Shown here: positions 27,093 to 36,055 of the stretch, one piece after another
Numbering within the stretch: the first letter of the stretch is position 1
Layout: every line of letters begins with the position of its first letter
Assembly (NCBI RefSeq): GCF_014836535.1
Contig: NZ_JACSQP010000004.1
Location: 124,001 to 188,000, forward strand
Direction of reading: 5' to 3'
DNA from: Microbacterium pullorum
Lineage (GTDB): Bacteria > Actinomycetota > Actinomycetes > Actinomycetales > Microbacteriaceae
DNA length: 64,000 nucleotides
Position numbers and translations under genes: made by a program
Notes under the pieces: model-generated
Seen by the model: the letters and a program-made list of their open reading frames with translations, nothing else
What the model was told of the DNA's origin: nothing
The model's database searches: none

Positions 27093-27929
27093 GTGATCAC
27101 GCTCCGCGCGCTCTGGGGCGCCTCGCACCCCGGCCCGTCCGTCGTGGTCACGGTGCTCGCCCTGGCACTCGGGGTGGCGGCCGGCCTCGACGTCTGGCGC
27201 GTCGCCCTGCTCGCAGCCGCCGTGCTGTGCGGCCAGCTGTCGGTCGGCATCTCCAACGACGCCATCGACGCCGACCGCGACCGGGCCGTGGGCCGCGACG
27301 ACAAGCCGCTCGTGCGCGGCGAGGTGACGACGCGCACCGCATGGATCGCCGCGCTCATCGCGCTCGGAGCCGCCCTCGTGCTGTCGGCGTTCCTCGGACT
27401 GGGCATGCTCATCGCCCACGCGGTGGCCCTCGTATCGGCCTGGGGTTACAACGCGTGGCTGAAGTCCACCGCGCTGTCGATCGTGCCGTTCATCGTGAGC
27501 TTCGGCATCTTCCCCTCGCTTGCGACGCTGTCCGCCGACCCGCCCGCGCTCGCCGCGGCCTGGGCATGGGTCGCCGGTGGCGCCTTGGGAGCCGCCGTGC
27601 ACCTGACCAACGTGCTGCCCGACCTCGACGATGACCGCCGCACCGGCGTGCGCGGGTTCGCGCACCGCCTCGGCGCCCGCCCCGCGGCGGCGCTGGCCGG
27701 TGTCGCGGTGCTCTTGGGGGCGGGCGCAGTGTTCTGGGGGGCGGTGGATGCCGGTGCCGCCGGTGTGCTCGCGTGGGTGCTCTTCGCGGCGGTCGCGGCC
27801 CTCGCCCTCGCCACCGTGGTGCGGGTGCTCGTGCGCCCACCCGACCGCGTGGTCTTCCGGCTCGTGATGGCGGCGGCGCTGCTGCTGGCGGTGCAGCTGG
27901 TGACCTCGCCCGGTGCGTTCACCGCATGA
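27093..27929 (+). CDS. UbiA-family prenyltransferase
   Basis: A 278-residue polytopic membrane protein. The two aspartate-rich motifs of UbiA enzymes are present: SNDAIDADRDRAVGRDDKP (54-72, with N55, D56, D59, D63) and NVLPDLDDDRRTG (171-183, with D175 to D179). These bind Mg-diphosphate of a prenyl donor. The usual role is prenylation of an aromatic or quinone ring in the membrane. It starts with GTG and converges on the FAD monooxygenase gene of the polyketide operon with one base between the stops, so a shared pathway is plausible but not proven. A general quinone role is the alternative. Confidence 0.88.
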   Translation: MITLRALWGASHPGPSVVVTVLALALGVAAGLDVWRVALLAAAVLCGQLSVGISNDAIDADRDRAVGRDDKPLVRGEVTTRTAWIAALIALGAALVLSAFLGLGMLIAHAVALVSAWGYNAWLKSTALSIVPFIVSFGIFPSLATLSADPPALAAAWAWVAGGALGAAVHLTNVLPDLDDDRRTGVRGFAHRLGARPAAALAGVAVLLGAGAVFWGAVDAGAAGVLAWVLFAAVAALALATVVRVLVRPPDRVVFRLVMAAALLLAVQLVTSPGAFTA

Positions 27930-27930
27930 G

Positions 27931-29058
27931 TCAGCGCGCGGCGTCGAAGCCCATCGCGTAGGCGCGGGCGAAAAGCCCGCCGCCGGCGGCCAGCGCGACC
28001 CGCATCGCCTGCGCGCGCGCCGCGCTCACCGCGGCCGCGGCCGGACGGCCGAGGGTCGTGTTCACCGTGGCGAGCCGCGCCGCGCGGCGGGCGGAGCGCA
28101 CCCGATCCCGCTCCCACGCGGCGAGCTCGGGTTCGGGCGCGGCCCCGTGCCGCACCCACTGGGCGAGCAGGGGTGCGAGCCCGGCGGCATCCAACAGCCC
28201 GAGGTTCATGCCCTGACCGCCGATGGGGCTCACTTCGTGCGCGGTGTCGCCGATGACGAACAGGCGGTCGCGGCGCAGACGCGGGGCGACCACCCGGCGC
28301 ACGCGAAAGGCGGTCGCTGCGGTGATCGCCGCAGCGCCCGCGTATTCGCCGCGCGCGATCAGCGCCGCGCGCAGCCGCGTCAGCCGCGCCGGGGCGTCGC
28401 CGTCGGCGTCGCCGTCCCACGCGACGAACCGTCGGCGGTCGTCGGGGAGGGGGAACGACTCCAGCACGCCCGCGTGACCGAGGTGCACGACGGCCACGGC
28501 GTGGTCGTCGCTCGGCGGCACCGCGGCATCGGCCATGAGATAGCGGTCGGGGTACTCGGCGCCCGCCGGCCGCCCCGCGCGGTAGACGAGCGAGCGGGCC
28601 CCCACGCCACCGGCGACCACGACGAGGGGCGCGGCGGTGTCGCCCACGCCGTCCGCGTGCACGCGCATCCGGTCGCCGTCGGCGGTGATCGCGGTGACGG
28701 CGACTCCTCGCCGGGGTGTGGGCGCTCCCGCAGCCAGCGCCGCTTCGGTCTCGGCCTGGGGCAGCGTGGCGACATACGGATGCCGTGCGCGCAGCCGGTC
28801 GAAGCGCACCACTCCCAGCATGCGGCCGTCGCTGCGCGCCTCGCCGCGCTGCACCCGCACGGCGCGCTGCAGGATGCGCTCGGTGGCGCCGCCGGCCTCG
28901 AGCGCCGCGAGGACGGGCGCGTGCAGGCCGATCGCGCGGGTGCCGTCACCGACGGTGGGGCGGCGGTCCCACATCTCGGCGTCGACGCCGTGGCGGACGA
29001 GCTCGGCGGCGAGGAAGGTGCCGACGGGACCTGCCCCCACGATGAGGACGTCAGGCAT
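27931..29058 (-). CDS. FAD-dependent aromatic-ring monooxygenase
   Basis: A 375-residue flavoprotein of the PHBH/UbiH class. The FAD-binding GAGPVG is at 8-13 and the second FAD motif VIGDTAHEVSPIGGQGMNLG is in the C-terminal half. Enzymes of this class hydroxylate electron-rich aromatic rings with NAD(P)H and oxygen. It overlaps the methyltransferase by eight bases and is third in the operon that starts with the type III polyketide synthase. In srsABC of Streptomyces the third gene plays the same part, converting a resorcinol lipid to a quinone; this is an analogy. Confidence 0.88.
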   Translation of the reverse strand: MPDVLIVGAGPVGTFLAAELVRHGVDAEMWDRRPTVGDGTRAIGLHAPVLAALEAGGATERILQRAVRVQRGEARSDGRMLGVVRFDRLRARHPYVATLPQAETEAALAAGAPTPRRGVAVTAITADGDRMRVHADGVGDTAAPLVVVAGGVGARSLVYRAGRPAGAEYPDRYLMADAAVPPSDDHAVAVVHLGHAGVLESFPLPDDRRRFVAWDGDADGDAPARLTRLRAALIARGEYAGAAAITAATAFRVRRVVAPRLRRDRLFVIGDTAHEVSPIGGQGMNLGLLDAAGLAPLLAQWVRHGAAPEPELAAWERDRVRSARRAARLATVNTTLGRPAAAAVSAARAQAMRVALAAGGGLFARAYAMGFDAAR

Positions 29059-29773
29059 GACCGGTCGCGTGGGCGAGCAGGCGGAACGGGGGGTGGTTCT
29101 CGACGTGCCAGCCGGCGCGGTCGCCGTCGCCGGGGCCGCCGTGGCCGTCGAGGGCGCGCTGCAGTTCGTCGGCGCGGTAGCTGCGTCGGATCGACCGCAG
29201 CCCGTCGGTGCGCAGGAACGTGCCGGGGGCGAGCGGGGTGATGCCGACGGCGTACAGGCCGTACGCGACCCGGTCCCGGGCGATGTCGCCGTGCAGCACA
29301 GGCCCCGTCGACAGAGCGAGCGACTCGGCGGTGAAGCGCTGCAGCTCGTCGTGCGTGAGGTGGTGAAGGACGTGGTTCGATACGACGGCGTCGAAGGTCT
29401 CGCCCTCGGCGAGGAGGGTCGCGGAATCCGCGCACCGGAACCGCACGTTCGCCGTGGCGAGGCGCTCGGCCGCCGCCAGGGCGCGGGGGTCGGGATCAGC
29501 GCCCAGCCACTCCACCCGCAGTCCGTCGCGGTGGGCGAGCGCCGCGAGCCGCGCCACGACGTCGCCGCCGCCCGAGCCGAGGTCGAGCACGCGGGCCGGA
29601 CGGCCGAGCGCCGCGAGGTGCGGGCGCAGCCGACGCCGGTAGACGTGTCCCCAGCCGGAGACGAGCCGGTTGACCGCCCCGAAACGCCGCAACGTGGCAT
29701 CCAGTCGTTCCGGATCGCAGTGCGGGTCGTCCATGATCTCGCGCAACGCGGTGTCGCGCACGGCCAGGTTCAC
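29051..29773 (-). CDS. SAM-dependent methyltransferase of the polyketide operon
   Basis: A 240-residue class I methyltransferase with motif I VLDLGSGGGDVVARLA, an acidic residue after strand 2 (WLGADPDPRAL) and a VVSNHVLHHLTHDEL post-motif region. The GTG start at 29773 overlaps the TGA of the polyketide synthase (GTGA), fixing the start and showing coupling. It would O- or C-methylate the phenolic product of the synthase. It is not clearly a relative of SrsB; only the position matches. Confidence 0.87.
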   Translation of the reverse strand: MNLAVRDTALREIMDDPHCDPERLDATLRRFGAVNRLVSGWGHVYRRRLRPHLAALGRPARVLDLGSGGGDVVARLAALAHRDGLRVEWLGADPDPRALAAAERLATANVRFRCADSATLLAEGETFDAVVSNHVLHHLTHDELQRFTAESLALSTGPVLHGDIARDRVAYGLYAVGITPLAPGTFLRTDGLRSIRRSYRADELQRALDGHGGPGDGDRAGWHVENHPPFRLLAHATGHA

Positions 29774-30915
29774 GCGCGCTCCGGGGTGCGACGGGTGAGG
29801 AGGGCGGATTCCACGGTGAGCCCGGGTCCGAACGCCAGTGTCGCAATGCGCAACGGGGCGTCGGTGGCCGCGGCTGCGTCGGGGGTGCCGACCGCGTCTG
29901 CGGCACCGTGCAGGAACTCCCGCAGGATGAACAGGATCGTGGCGCTGGACATGTTGCCGTACTCGCGCAGGATACGCCGCGAGGCATCGAGGGTGGCGGC
30001 CGGCAGGTGCAGCCCGGACTCGACCCGGTCCAGCACGCTGCGTCCACCGGGGTGCACGGCCCACGCATCGACGACGTCGTCGCCGAGGAAGCCCGCCATC
30101 GCGCCGCGGATCTCACGCCCGATGATGCGGGGCACCTCGGCGGAGAGGGTCATGTCGAAGCCCTCGTCGCCGACGGTCCAGGCCATGTCGGTCTCGCCCT
30201 GGTCGGTGATGGCGGTGCCGAACCGCTCGAGCTCGAGCCACTGCCGTCCGCGCAGTGCGGGGTCGGCGCTCACGACGGCGGCGGCGGCACCGTCGGCGAA
30301 GACCGACGACGAGACGATCTGCTGCGGGTCGTCCGAGACGCGGAAGTGCAGGGTGCACAGCTCGCCGCAGACGACGAGCACGACGGCCGTCGGGTCGCCC
30401 GCGCAGATGCGCGCCGCCGTGCGCAGCCCCGGCAGGGCGGCGGCGCATCCGACGAAGCCCAGATGGTAGCGCTCGACGCTCCCCGGCAGGCCGAGGTCGC
30501 GCACGAGCCGGTAGTCGGGGCCGGGGGCGAACATGCCCGTGCACGAGACGGTCACGACGTGCGTCACCTGCTCGACCGCGACCTCGGCGCCCCGGAGTGC
30601 CGCACGCGCGGCCTCGGCGAACAGCGGCGGCGCCTGGCGGACATACTCCGCGTTGCGCGCGCCGGTCGACGGTGACAGCAGGCGCCCATCCGCGTCGATG
30701 ACGGGGATGCCGGAGGGGGTGTCGGGCACGCCGCCCGAGAACTCGGCGAGCACGGTGTGGCGGCTCTCGATGCCCGACGCGTCGAACGCAGCCCCGATGA
30801 GCCGACGAGCCAGTCGGCTCGTGTCGGGCTGAGCGACGAACAGATCGCGCACCTGTTGTTGCTCCAGCCGGGTCGGCGGGACTGCAGTGCCGATCGACAG
30901 GACGCAGGTGACCAT
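29770..30915 (-). CDS. Type III polyketide synthase
   Basis: A 381-residue chalcone-synthase-fold enzyme of normal length. The catalytic triad is complete: Cys125 in VTVSCTGMF, His288 in WAVHPGG and Asn321 in EYGNMSSATILF. HLGFVGCAAALPGLRTA at 151-167 is a common bacterial type III PKS stretch. It condenses an acyl-CoA starter with malonyl-CoA to make a resorcinol, pyrone or similar phenol. The operon order synthase, methyltransferase, FAD monooxygenase recalls srsABC, so an alkylresorcinol-type phenolic lipid is the best guess. Starter and cyclisation mode cannot be read directly. Confidence 0.92.
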   Translation of the reverse strand: MVTCVLSIGTAVPPTRLEQQQVRDLFVAQPDTSRLARRLIGAAFDASGIESRHTVLAEFSGGVPDTPSGIPVIDADGRLLSPSTGARNAEYVRQAPPLFAEAARAALRGAEVAVEQVTHVVTVSCTGMFAPGPDYRLVRDLGLPGSVERYHLGFVGCAAALPGLRTAARICAGDPTAVVLVVCGELCTLHFRVSDDPQQIVSSSVFADGAAAAVVSADPALRGRQWLELERFGTAITDQGETDMAWTVGDEGFDMTLSAEVPRIIGREIRGAMAGFLGDDVVDAWAVHPGGRSVLDRVESGLHLPAATLDASRRILREYGNMSSATILFILREFLHGAADAVGTPDAAAATDAPLRIATLAFGPGLTVESALLTRRTPERA

Positions 30916-31013
30916 GGTTCACAATATCGAGGCGCAGGCCCCGATGGCCCGTACTGGTGCCCCGGGCATCCGCCGTCTACAGTGTGCGTCGCTTCAGCGG
31001 CGGGTCTCAGGCC

Positions 31014-31048
31014 GGCGGCCCCGCCGGTGAGTCACCTGCGGGGCCGCC
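31014..31048 (-). terminator. Terminator-like hairpin after the nitroreductase gene
   Basis: GGCGGCCCCGC (31014-31024) and GCGGGGCCGCC (31038-31048) form a perfect 11-bp stem with a 13-base loop, starting 20 bases past the nitroreductase stop. The rest of the gap to the polyketide synthase start (30916-31013) shows no gene. Confidence 0.65.
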
Positions 31049-31068
31049 GTGCGATGCCGTATGGAGTG

Positions 31069-31650
31069 TCAGGCGTCGAGCAGGAGCATCTCCGTCAGGG
31101 GCCGACGCACGCGCGGTGCGTTCTCGCGCTCGCGCAGCGCGTCGGGGGCGGCGGCGATGTCGCCCAGTTCGCCGACCGCCATGACCGTCACGGGGAGCAT
31201 GCCGGGGGCCAGGCCGCAGACGGCGGCCAGTGCCTCGCGGTCGAAGCCGCCCATCTGGTGGGTGTGCAGCCCGCCCGCGTGCGCCTGAATCGTGAAGTGC
31301 GCGGCGGCCTGCCCCGTGTCGTAGGCGGCCCAGGGCAGGGGGCTGCCGTCACGGGCGGTCTCTGTGGCGAAGACGACGAGGGCGGATGCCGCGCCGGCCC
31401 AGGCCTGGTTGAAGCCCATGAGGGTGTTGAGGATGTCGGTGTGCGCGCTCGTCCCGCGGCGTGCCACGATCAGTCGCCAGGGCTGGGAGTTGTTCGCCGA
31501 CGGGGCCCACCGGGCGGCCTCGAGGGCGCTGGCCAGCGCCGCTTCGTCGATCGGCGCCGTGGCGTCGAAGATGCGCGGGCTCCAGCGGGTGGTGAGGATG
31601 TCGAGGATGGGTGCCTCGGTGGTGGCGGCGCGATCGAGCGTGTCGGTCAT
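31069..31650 (-). CDS. Nitroreductase family FMN protein
   Basis: A 193-residue member of the nitroreductase fold. RWSPRIFD (22-29) and ARWAPSANNSQPWR (45-58) form the FMN-binding N-terminal signature, and GGLHTHQMGGFD is in the second half. Family members reduce nitroaromatics, quinones or enals with NAD(P)H as dimers. The gene is monocistronic, with a hairpin after it and a divergent RraA gene upstream. Confidence 0.88.
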   Translation of the reverse strand: MTDTLDRAATTEAPILDILTTRWSPRIFDATAPIDEAALASALEAARWAPSANNSQPWRLIVARRGTSAHTDILNTLMGFNQAWAGAASALVVFATETARDGSPLPWAAYDTGQAAAHFTIQAHAGGLHTHQMGGFDREALAAVCGLAPGMLPVTVMAVGELGDIAAAPDALRERENAPRVRRPLTEMLLLDA

Positions 31651-31757
31651 GGGATGGCTCCAGTCAGTCGTGCGGTCGGGACGCCATCGGCCCGCTTACC
31701 TTCCACGATAGGCGTGCCGCAGGCTCACCCCGGCCGCGCGGCGCTCGGTGGGCGGCG

Positions 31758-31795
31758 CGAATGGCCACTCGGCGCCCGAATGCCCACTCGGCGCC
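31758..31795. repeat. Two degenerate copies of the 20-bp repeat
   Basis: CGAATGGCCACTCGGCGC and CGAATGCCCACTCGGCGC are tandem copies of the inverted form of the 20-bp family, with changes in the middle. They lie in the divergent gap between the nitroreductase and RraA genes, not at a gene end. A single similar copy is at 46874-46892 before pyrE. Confidence 0.65.
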
Positions 31796-31819
31796 GGGGG
31801 TGGGGGCTAGCGTGGCGGC

Positions 31820-32287
31820 ATGACCATCGCGACGGCGGATCTCTATGACCAACGGGGGGATGAGCTCGACTCCCTCGCCCTGCAGCTGCACGACTTCGGC
31901 GGTCACCACGCCTTCGAGGGACCGGTGCGCACGATCCGCTGCCACCGCGACAACGCCCTGGTGAAGCAGACGCTCGCCACCCCCGGCGAGGGCGCGGTAC
32001 TCGTGATCGACGGCGCCGGGTCGCTCGAGTCGGCGCTCGTGGGCGACCGCATCGCGGCATCCGCCGTCGACAACGGCTGGTCCGGGATCATCGTGCACGG
32101 CGCGGTGCGCGACCGGGAGGCGCTCGCCGGCCTCGCGATCGGCATCAAGGCGCTGGGCACGAATCCGCGCACGAGCGCCAAGGCGGGTGTCGGCGAGATC
32201 GACGTGCACGTGACGATCGCCGGCATCGTATTCATCCCCGGCAGGCACGTGTGGGCCGACGCCGACGGCGTGCTCGTCGAGCGCTGA
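31820..32287 (+). CDS. rraA: RraA family protein
   Basis: A 155-residue protein of the RraA/HMG-CHA aldolase fold. The conserved active-site loop is GDRIAASAVDNGWSGIIVHGAVRD (split at 75-84 and 85-98), with Arg and Asp in the final RD. In E. coli RraA binds and inhibits RNase E; in other bacteria the same family contains oxaloacetate decarboxylases and hydroxy-methylglutarate aldolases. The start is set by GGCGGC spacing and the conserved ATADLYD opening. The exact activity is uncertain. Confidence 0.85.
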   Translation: MTIATADLYDQRGDELDSLALQLHDFGGHHAFEGPVRTIRCHRDNALVKQTLATPGEGAVLVIDGAGSLESALVGDRIAASAVDNGWSGIIVHGAVRDREALAGLAIGIKALGTNPRTSAKAGVGEIDVHVTIAGIVFIPGRHVWADADGVLVER

Positions 32288-32354
32288 CGCCCTCGACATC
32301 TCCCCGTGTCGGGCGCATGCTGGCCGCATGGCGACAGCAGCAACAGGGGGAATC

Positions 32355-32738
32355 ATGCTCGCAGACGTACCCACCTTCAGCAGCTTCTCGGTCGACGACG
32401 TCGATCGGGCGCTGGTCTTCTACCGCGACACCCTCGGTCTCGATGCCGAGATCACCGACATGGGGATCGTGCAGCTGAATCTCGCCGGGGGCGCCCGCGC
32501 CATCGCCTATCCGAAGCCCGGCCACCGGCCCGCCGACTTCACCGTGCTGAACTTCGTCGTCGACGACGTGGATGCCGCGGTCGAGGACCTCCACGCCCGC
32601 GGAGTCGAGACCAAGATCTACACCGACCCCGACCTCGGCACCGACGCACGGGGCGTCGCTCGCGATAACGGCGGACCGCCGATCGCCTGGTTCCGCGATC
32701 CCGCGGGAAACGTGCTGAGCGTGCTCGAAGACGACTGA
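32355..32738 (+). CDS. VOC family (glyoxalase-fold) protein
   Basis: A 127-residue vicinal-oxygen-chelate protein with the FSVDDVDRALVFYRDTLGLD opening and a C-terminal WFRDPAGNVLSVLE. One metal ligand (the last Glu) is visible, but the first-module His is missing, so enzymatic activity is doubtful. I chose the ATG at 32355 because AGGGGGAATC precedes it; an earlier ATG at 32328 is possible. It follows rraA by 67 bases. Confidence 0.82.
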   Translation: MLADVPTFSSFSVDDVDRALVFYRDTLGLDAEITDMGIVQLNLAGGARAIAYPKPGHRPADFTVLNFVVDDVDAAVEDLHARGVETKIYTDPDLGTDARGVARDNGGPPIAWFRDPAGNVLSVLEDD

Positions 32739-32772
32739 CGCGACGGCGCGAGAGCGGCGGCGCCGTGACGAC

Positions 32773-34878
32773 TCAGGGAGCCAGCGCCGCCGCCGCCCGA
32801 GCGATGTGCTCCGGGATCGCCGCCGGCCCGCCGAGCACGACGATGCGCGGCGGTCGGAGCCGGGTGATGGTGTCACCTGTCGCGGGCGGCAGAAAATCGT
32901 TGCGCGTCAGGAGGATCGGTACGGACGCTGACGCCGCCGCCGCGGCGCCGGACACCGCGTCAGCGAAGTCCAGCCCGCTGGCGAGGTAGACACTCGGAGC
33001 CGGTGCTCTGGTGGTCGCGGCGGCGACGGCGGCGGCGGTCTCGAAGCGGTTGCCGCCGGCGAGGCGGATGACTTCACCTGCGTAGGACTCCAGCTGCACC
33101 CGGACGTCCTCGCTGATCGCCGCGGGCCCACCGACAATCACGATGCGCTGGGGGGCGAGGCGGGTGAGTTCCGCTGCGACGACATCGGGCAACGACGACG
33201 GCTTCGACAACAGCACCGGCGCCCCGGCCGCGCCCGCTGCTGCTGCTGCTGCGCTCAGGGCATCGGCGAAGTCGGTTCCGGAAGCGATGTACACGTCGCC
33301 GGCTTTGGAGGTGAAAGTCGTCGAGGAGACGAGGACTGCGCTGTGATAGCGGGTGTCGCCGCTGAGACGGGTGACCTCGCCTGTCGTGTACGCGCGAGCC
33401 TGCGTCATCACGATGTCGCTGATCGCCGCGGGACCCCCGACGATGACGATCCGGCCGGGATCGAGCCGGTCGAGTTCTGCAGCCACTGCCGTCGGTATGC
33501 CGTCCGGCGCGGTCAGCAGCACCGGGGTGTCGGTCGCTCCGGCTGCCGCTGCGGCCGACAGCGCATCGGCGAACACCTGCCCGCTGGCGAGGTAGGCGGT
33601 GGGGACGCCGGGAGTGTGTGTCGCCGCGGAGATGGCCGCGGAGGTGTCGTACCGGGTGGCGCCCGATCGGCGTACGACCGGGGTGGGCACGGTGAGCGTG
33701 CCGCTCACCTTGGTCGCCGGCCAGGTGCCCGCTCGCGTGCCCGTCACCGCCACTGACAGCCGGGCGCCCCGGTCGGACTTCGTCACCTGGTAAGTGGTGC
33801 CGGTCGCGCCGGGGATGGCCGCCCCCTCGCGGCGCCACTGATACTGCAGGGTCGCCGCGGGCTGCCACGTTCCCGCCGAGGCGGTGAGTACCGACCCGAC
33901 ATCGGGTGTGCCGCTCAGCGTCGGGATGGGGGCGGAAGTGAAGCTCTGGGGGGCAGGAGTGGTGGAAGTCAGGCAGCAGCCGAAGTTCGTGAAAACGGTG
34001 CGACCCGAAAGGTCCTCCCAGCGTCCCTGGTAAGGGGAAGCCCCGGCACGCACGCGGTAGTTGCCGAAGCGCATCCCGTCGACCGGATAGTAGGGTCGCA
34101 GACCCTGGCCGGGCTGAGGCGGGTTGCCCAGCAGGATCGAGAGGTGAACGTGCGGCCCCGTCGAGGAACCACCGCAGGGCAGGGTCGACGCGGCTTCGCC
34201 GAGGTATGTGCCCACCGGCACCCACTGGCCGACCAGATTGCTCTGCGCATTGGCGAGGTGGTAGTACTCCGAGCGCCAGCCGCCGCCGTGGTCGATGCCC
34301 AGGAACCAGCCCGCCGGGCAGGTGACGCGATACACACGCCCGTCCGCGATCGCGACGACGCGCTTGTTGGGGCTCGATCCGGGCGAGAAGTCCACAGCGC
34401 CCCACGCGTTGCCGTCACTGTCGCGGTGGGGGCCGCCGGAGGACCATCGTTGACCGTTCTCGAACGGGAGGTTCCAGTTGGGCACCGTCACCGCGCGCAT
34501 CATCTCCCGTTGCGCGAACGGGAGCGGCTCGTCCCACGGCTCGATGCTCAGTGGCATCGTCGGCCCGTGGTCGGTTTCGTCGTGATCTTCTGCCTCCGGC
34601 GACGGAGCAGGCTCCTCAGGCAGCGACGGTTCCGCTGATTCGGTGGGCGTGGGGGCAGGCTCGGGTTGCCGCGGAGCAGTGGGGGACGGTTGCGGCGGGT
34701 CGGTGGGCGCGGGTGTGCCGGGGGCGTCGACACGAGGGTCGGCCGACGGCGACACCGCCGGCGTCGGCGTCGGTGTCGGCGGTGTCGCGGGCGCCGCCGC
34801 CGCCGCCGGCGGTGTCACAAGACTCAGTGACAGGGCGATGACCGCGACCGTCCCGAGCCGTTGAAGCATCGCACGCAT
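32773..34878 (-). CDS. Secreted LasA-like M23 peptidase with three cell-wall-binding repeats
   Basis: A 701-residue exported protein. Residues 1-29 are a signal peptide ending in an Ala run. Residues 30-100 are a Pro/Thr/Ser-rich, then acidic, linker that should cross the wall. The M23 domain (about 130-275) has His151 and Asp163 in GGPHRDS...GAVDF, His207, and His243/His245 in GPHVH, with the wide His-Asp spacing of the LasA type. An Ig-like module (about 318-398) is followed by three CWB2 repeats (about 401-500, 501-600, 604-701), each with RYxTA-like, FADAL and IVIVGGPAAI motifs. It probably cuts peptidoglycan cross-links while held on the surface. GAGAGG supports the start at 34878. Confidence 0.9.
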   Translation of the reverse strand: MRAMLQRLGTVAVIALSLSLVTPPAAAAAPATPPTPTPTPAVSPSADPRVDAPGTPAPTDPPQPSPTAPRQPEPAPTPTESAEPSLPEEPAPSPEAEDHDETDHGPTMPLSIEPWDEPLPFAQREMMRAVTVPNWNLPFENGQRWSSGGPHRDSDGNAWGAVDFSPGSSPNKRVVAIADGRVYRVTCPAGWFLGIDHGGGWRSEYYHLANAQSNLVGQWVPVGTYLGEAASTLPCGGSSTGPHVHLSILLGNPPQPGQGLRPYYPVDGMRFGNYRVRAGASPYQGRWEDLSGRTVFTNFGCCLTSTTPAPQSFTSAPIPTLSGTPDVGSVLTASAGTWQPAATLQYQWRREGAAIPGATGTTYQVTKSDRGARLSVAVTGTRAGTWPATKVSGTLTVPTPVVRRSGATRYDTSAAISAATHTPGVPTAYLASGQVFADALSAAAAAGATDTPVLLTAPDGIPTAVAAELDRLDPGRIVIVGGPAAISDIVMTQARAYTTGEVTRLSGDTRYHSAVLVSSTTFTSKAGDVYIASGTDFADALSAAAAAAGAAGAPVLLSKPSSLPDVVAAELTRLAPQRIVIVGGPAAISEDVRVQLESYAGEVIRLAGGNRFETAAAVAAATTRAPAPSVYLASGLDFADAVSGAAAAASASVPILLTRNDFLPPATGDTITRLRPPRIVVLGGPAAIPEHIARAAAALAP

Positions 34879-34957
34879 GTCGAACCGCCTCTCACTGGTG
34901 CGGTTCACCGTAAACCATGACGGCCGACGACGACGGCATCCGCGTAGGCGCGCCCCG

Positions 34958-36055
34958 TCAGGCGGCGAGTGCCTCCTTGAGGCGCACCCGCGCGCCCATC
35001 CGCAGGATGGAGTTCTCGTAGATCTTCGCGCCCACCCAGATCGCGGCGGCGCACGTGGCCAGCAGGATCACGAGCGACAGGATCGGCTCCCACCACTGCA
35101 CCTCTCCGAAGAACACGCGCACCGGCATCCCGACCGGCGCCGAGAACGGCACGTACGACATGACCGTCATCACGGTGGGGTTGTCGTTGAAGATGATCAC
35201 GAGGAAGTACGGCGCCATCACCAGGAACGTCAGTGGCGTGGTCGTCGAGCCGATGTCCTCCTGACGGGAGACCATCGCCGCGGCGGCGGCGAACAGCGAC
35301 GCCAGCAGCACGAACCCGAAGAGGAAGAACACCGCGAACCACACCAGGGGTGCGCCGAGCCCGGACAGCAGTTCGGCCTGGCCGGTGACGGTGAGTCCGA
35401 TCACCGCGACGGCGCCCAGCCCGATGATCTGACCCATCGCGAGCACCGTGTTGCCGATCACCTTGCCCGCCAGCAGCGCCCGGGTCGGCACGGCGGAGAT
35501 CAGCAGTTCGACGACACGGGTGGCCTTCTCCTCCACCACGCTCTGCGCGATGGTGGCGCCGAAGGTCGCGGCGGCCATGAGGAAGACCGCGCCGAAGGCG
35601 ACGGAGATGATGTACCGCAGGAAACCGTCGATGTCGTCGGTGTCCTCCTGCAGCAGCTCGACCGGCGGCGACATGCTCAGCGAGGACATCAGGCCGGAGG
35701 GCACGGCGTCGTCGCCGACGACGGTGAACCCGAACCCGTCGCCGCCGGGGACGATCGCGGCCTCGACCTCGCCCTCACGGACGAGGTCTCGGGCCTCGTC
35801 GGCGGAGGCGACTTCGACCGCCTCGACCGTCGACTCCAGCGGGGCGATGACGGCGGCGGTGTCGGAGGTGACGGCCACGGCGGTGCGGCTGTCTTCGGCG
35901 GACTGCACGGCGAAGCCTCCCCAGAGCACCCCGACGAGGGTGATGAGGAACAGGATGCCGGTGGAGATGAGGAACGCCTTGCTGCGCAGCTTCGAGCCGA
36001 GCTCACGCTCGGCGACGAGCCAGGTGCTCTGGGCGAAGGAGGGTGCGGTGTTCAC
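34958..36055 (-). CDS. ABC-2 type exporter permease, NatB-like
   Basis: A 365-residue membrane protein of the ABC2_membrane_3 type. One membrane helix near residues 25-46 precedes a large outer loop with acidic segments (about 50-165), and then five helices fill the C-terminal half, including MAAATFGATIAQSVVEEKATR, the coupling region typical of NatB. The GTG at 36055 overlaps the stop of the ATPase gene (GTGA). With the ATPase it forms an exporter, possibly for sodium, a drug or a peptide. Confidence 0.87.
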   Translation of the reverse strand: MNTAPSFAQSTWLVAERELGSKLRSKAFLISTGILFLITLVGVLWGGFAVQSAEDSRTAVAVTSDTAAVIAPLESTVEAVEVASADEARDLVREGEVEAAIVPGGDGFGFTVVGDDAVPSGLMSSLSMSPPVELLQEDTDDIDGFLRYIISVAFGAVFLMAAATFGATIAQSVVEEKATRVVELLISAVPTRALLAGKVIGNTVLAMGQIIGLGAVAVIGLTVTGQAELLSGLGAPLVWFAVFFLFGFVLLASLFAAAAAMVSRQEDIGSTTTPLTFLVMAPYFLVIIFNDNPTVMTVMSYVPFSAPVGMPVRVFFGEVQWWEPILSLVILLATCAAAIWVGAKIYENSILRMGARVRLKEALAA

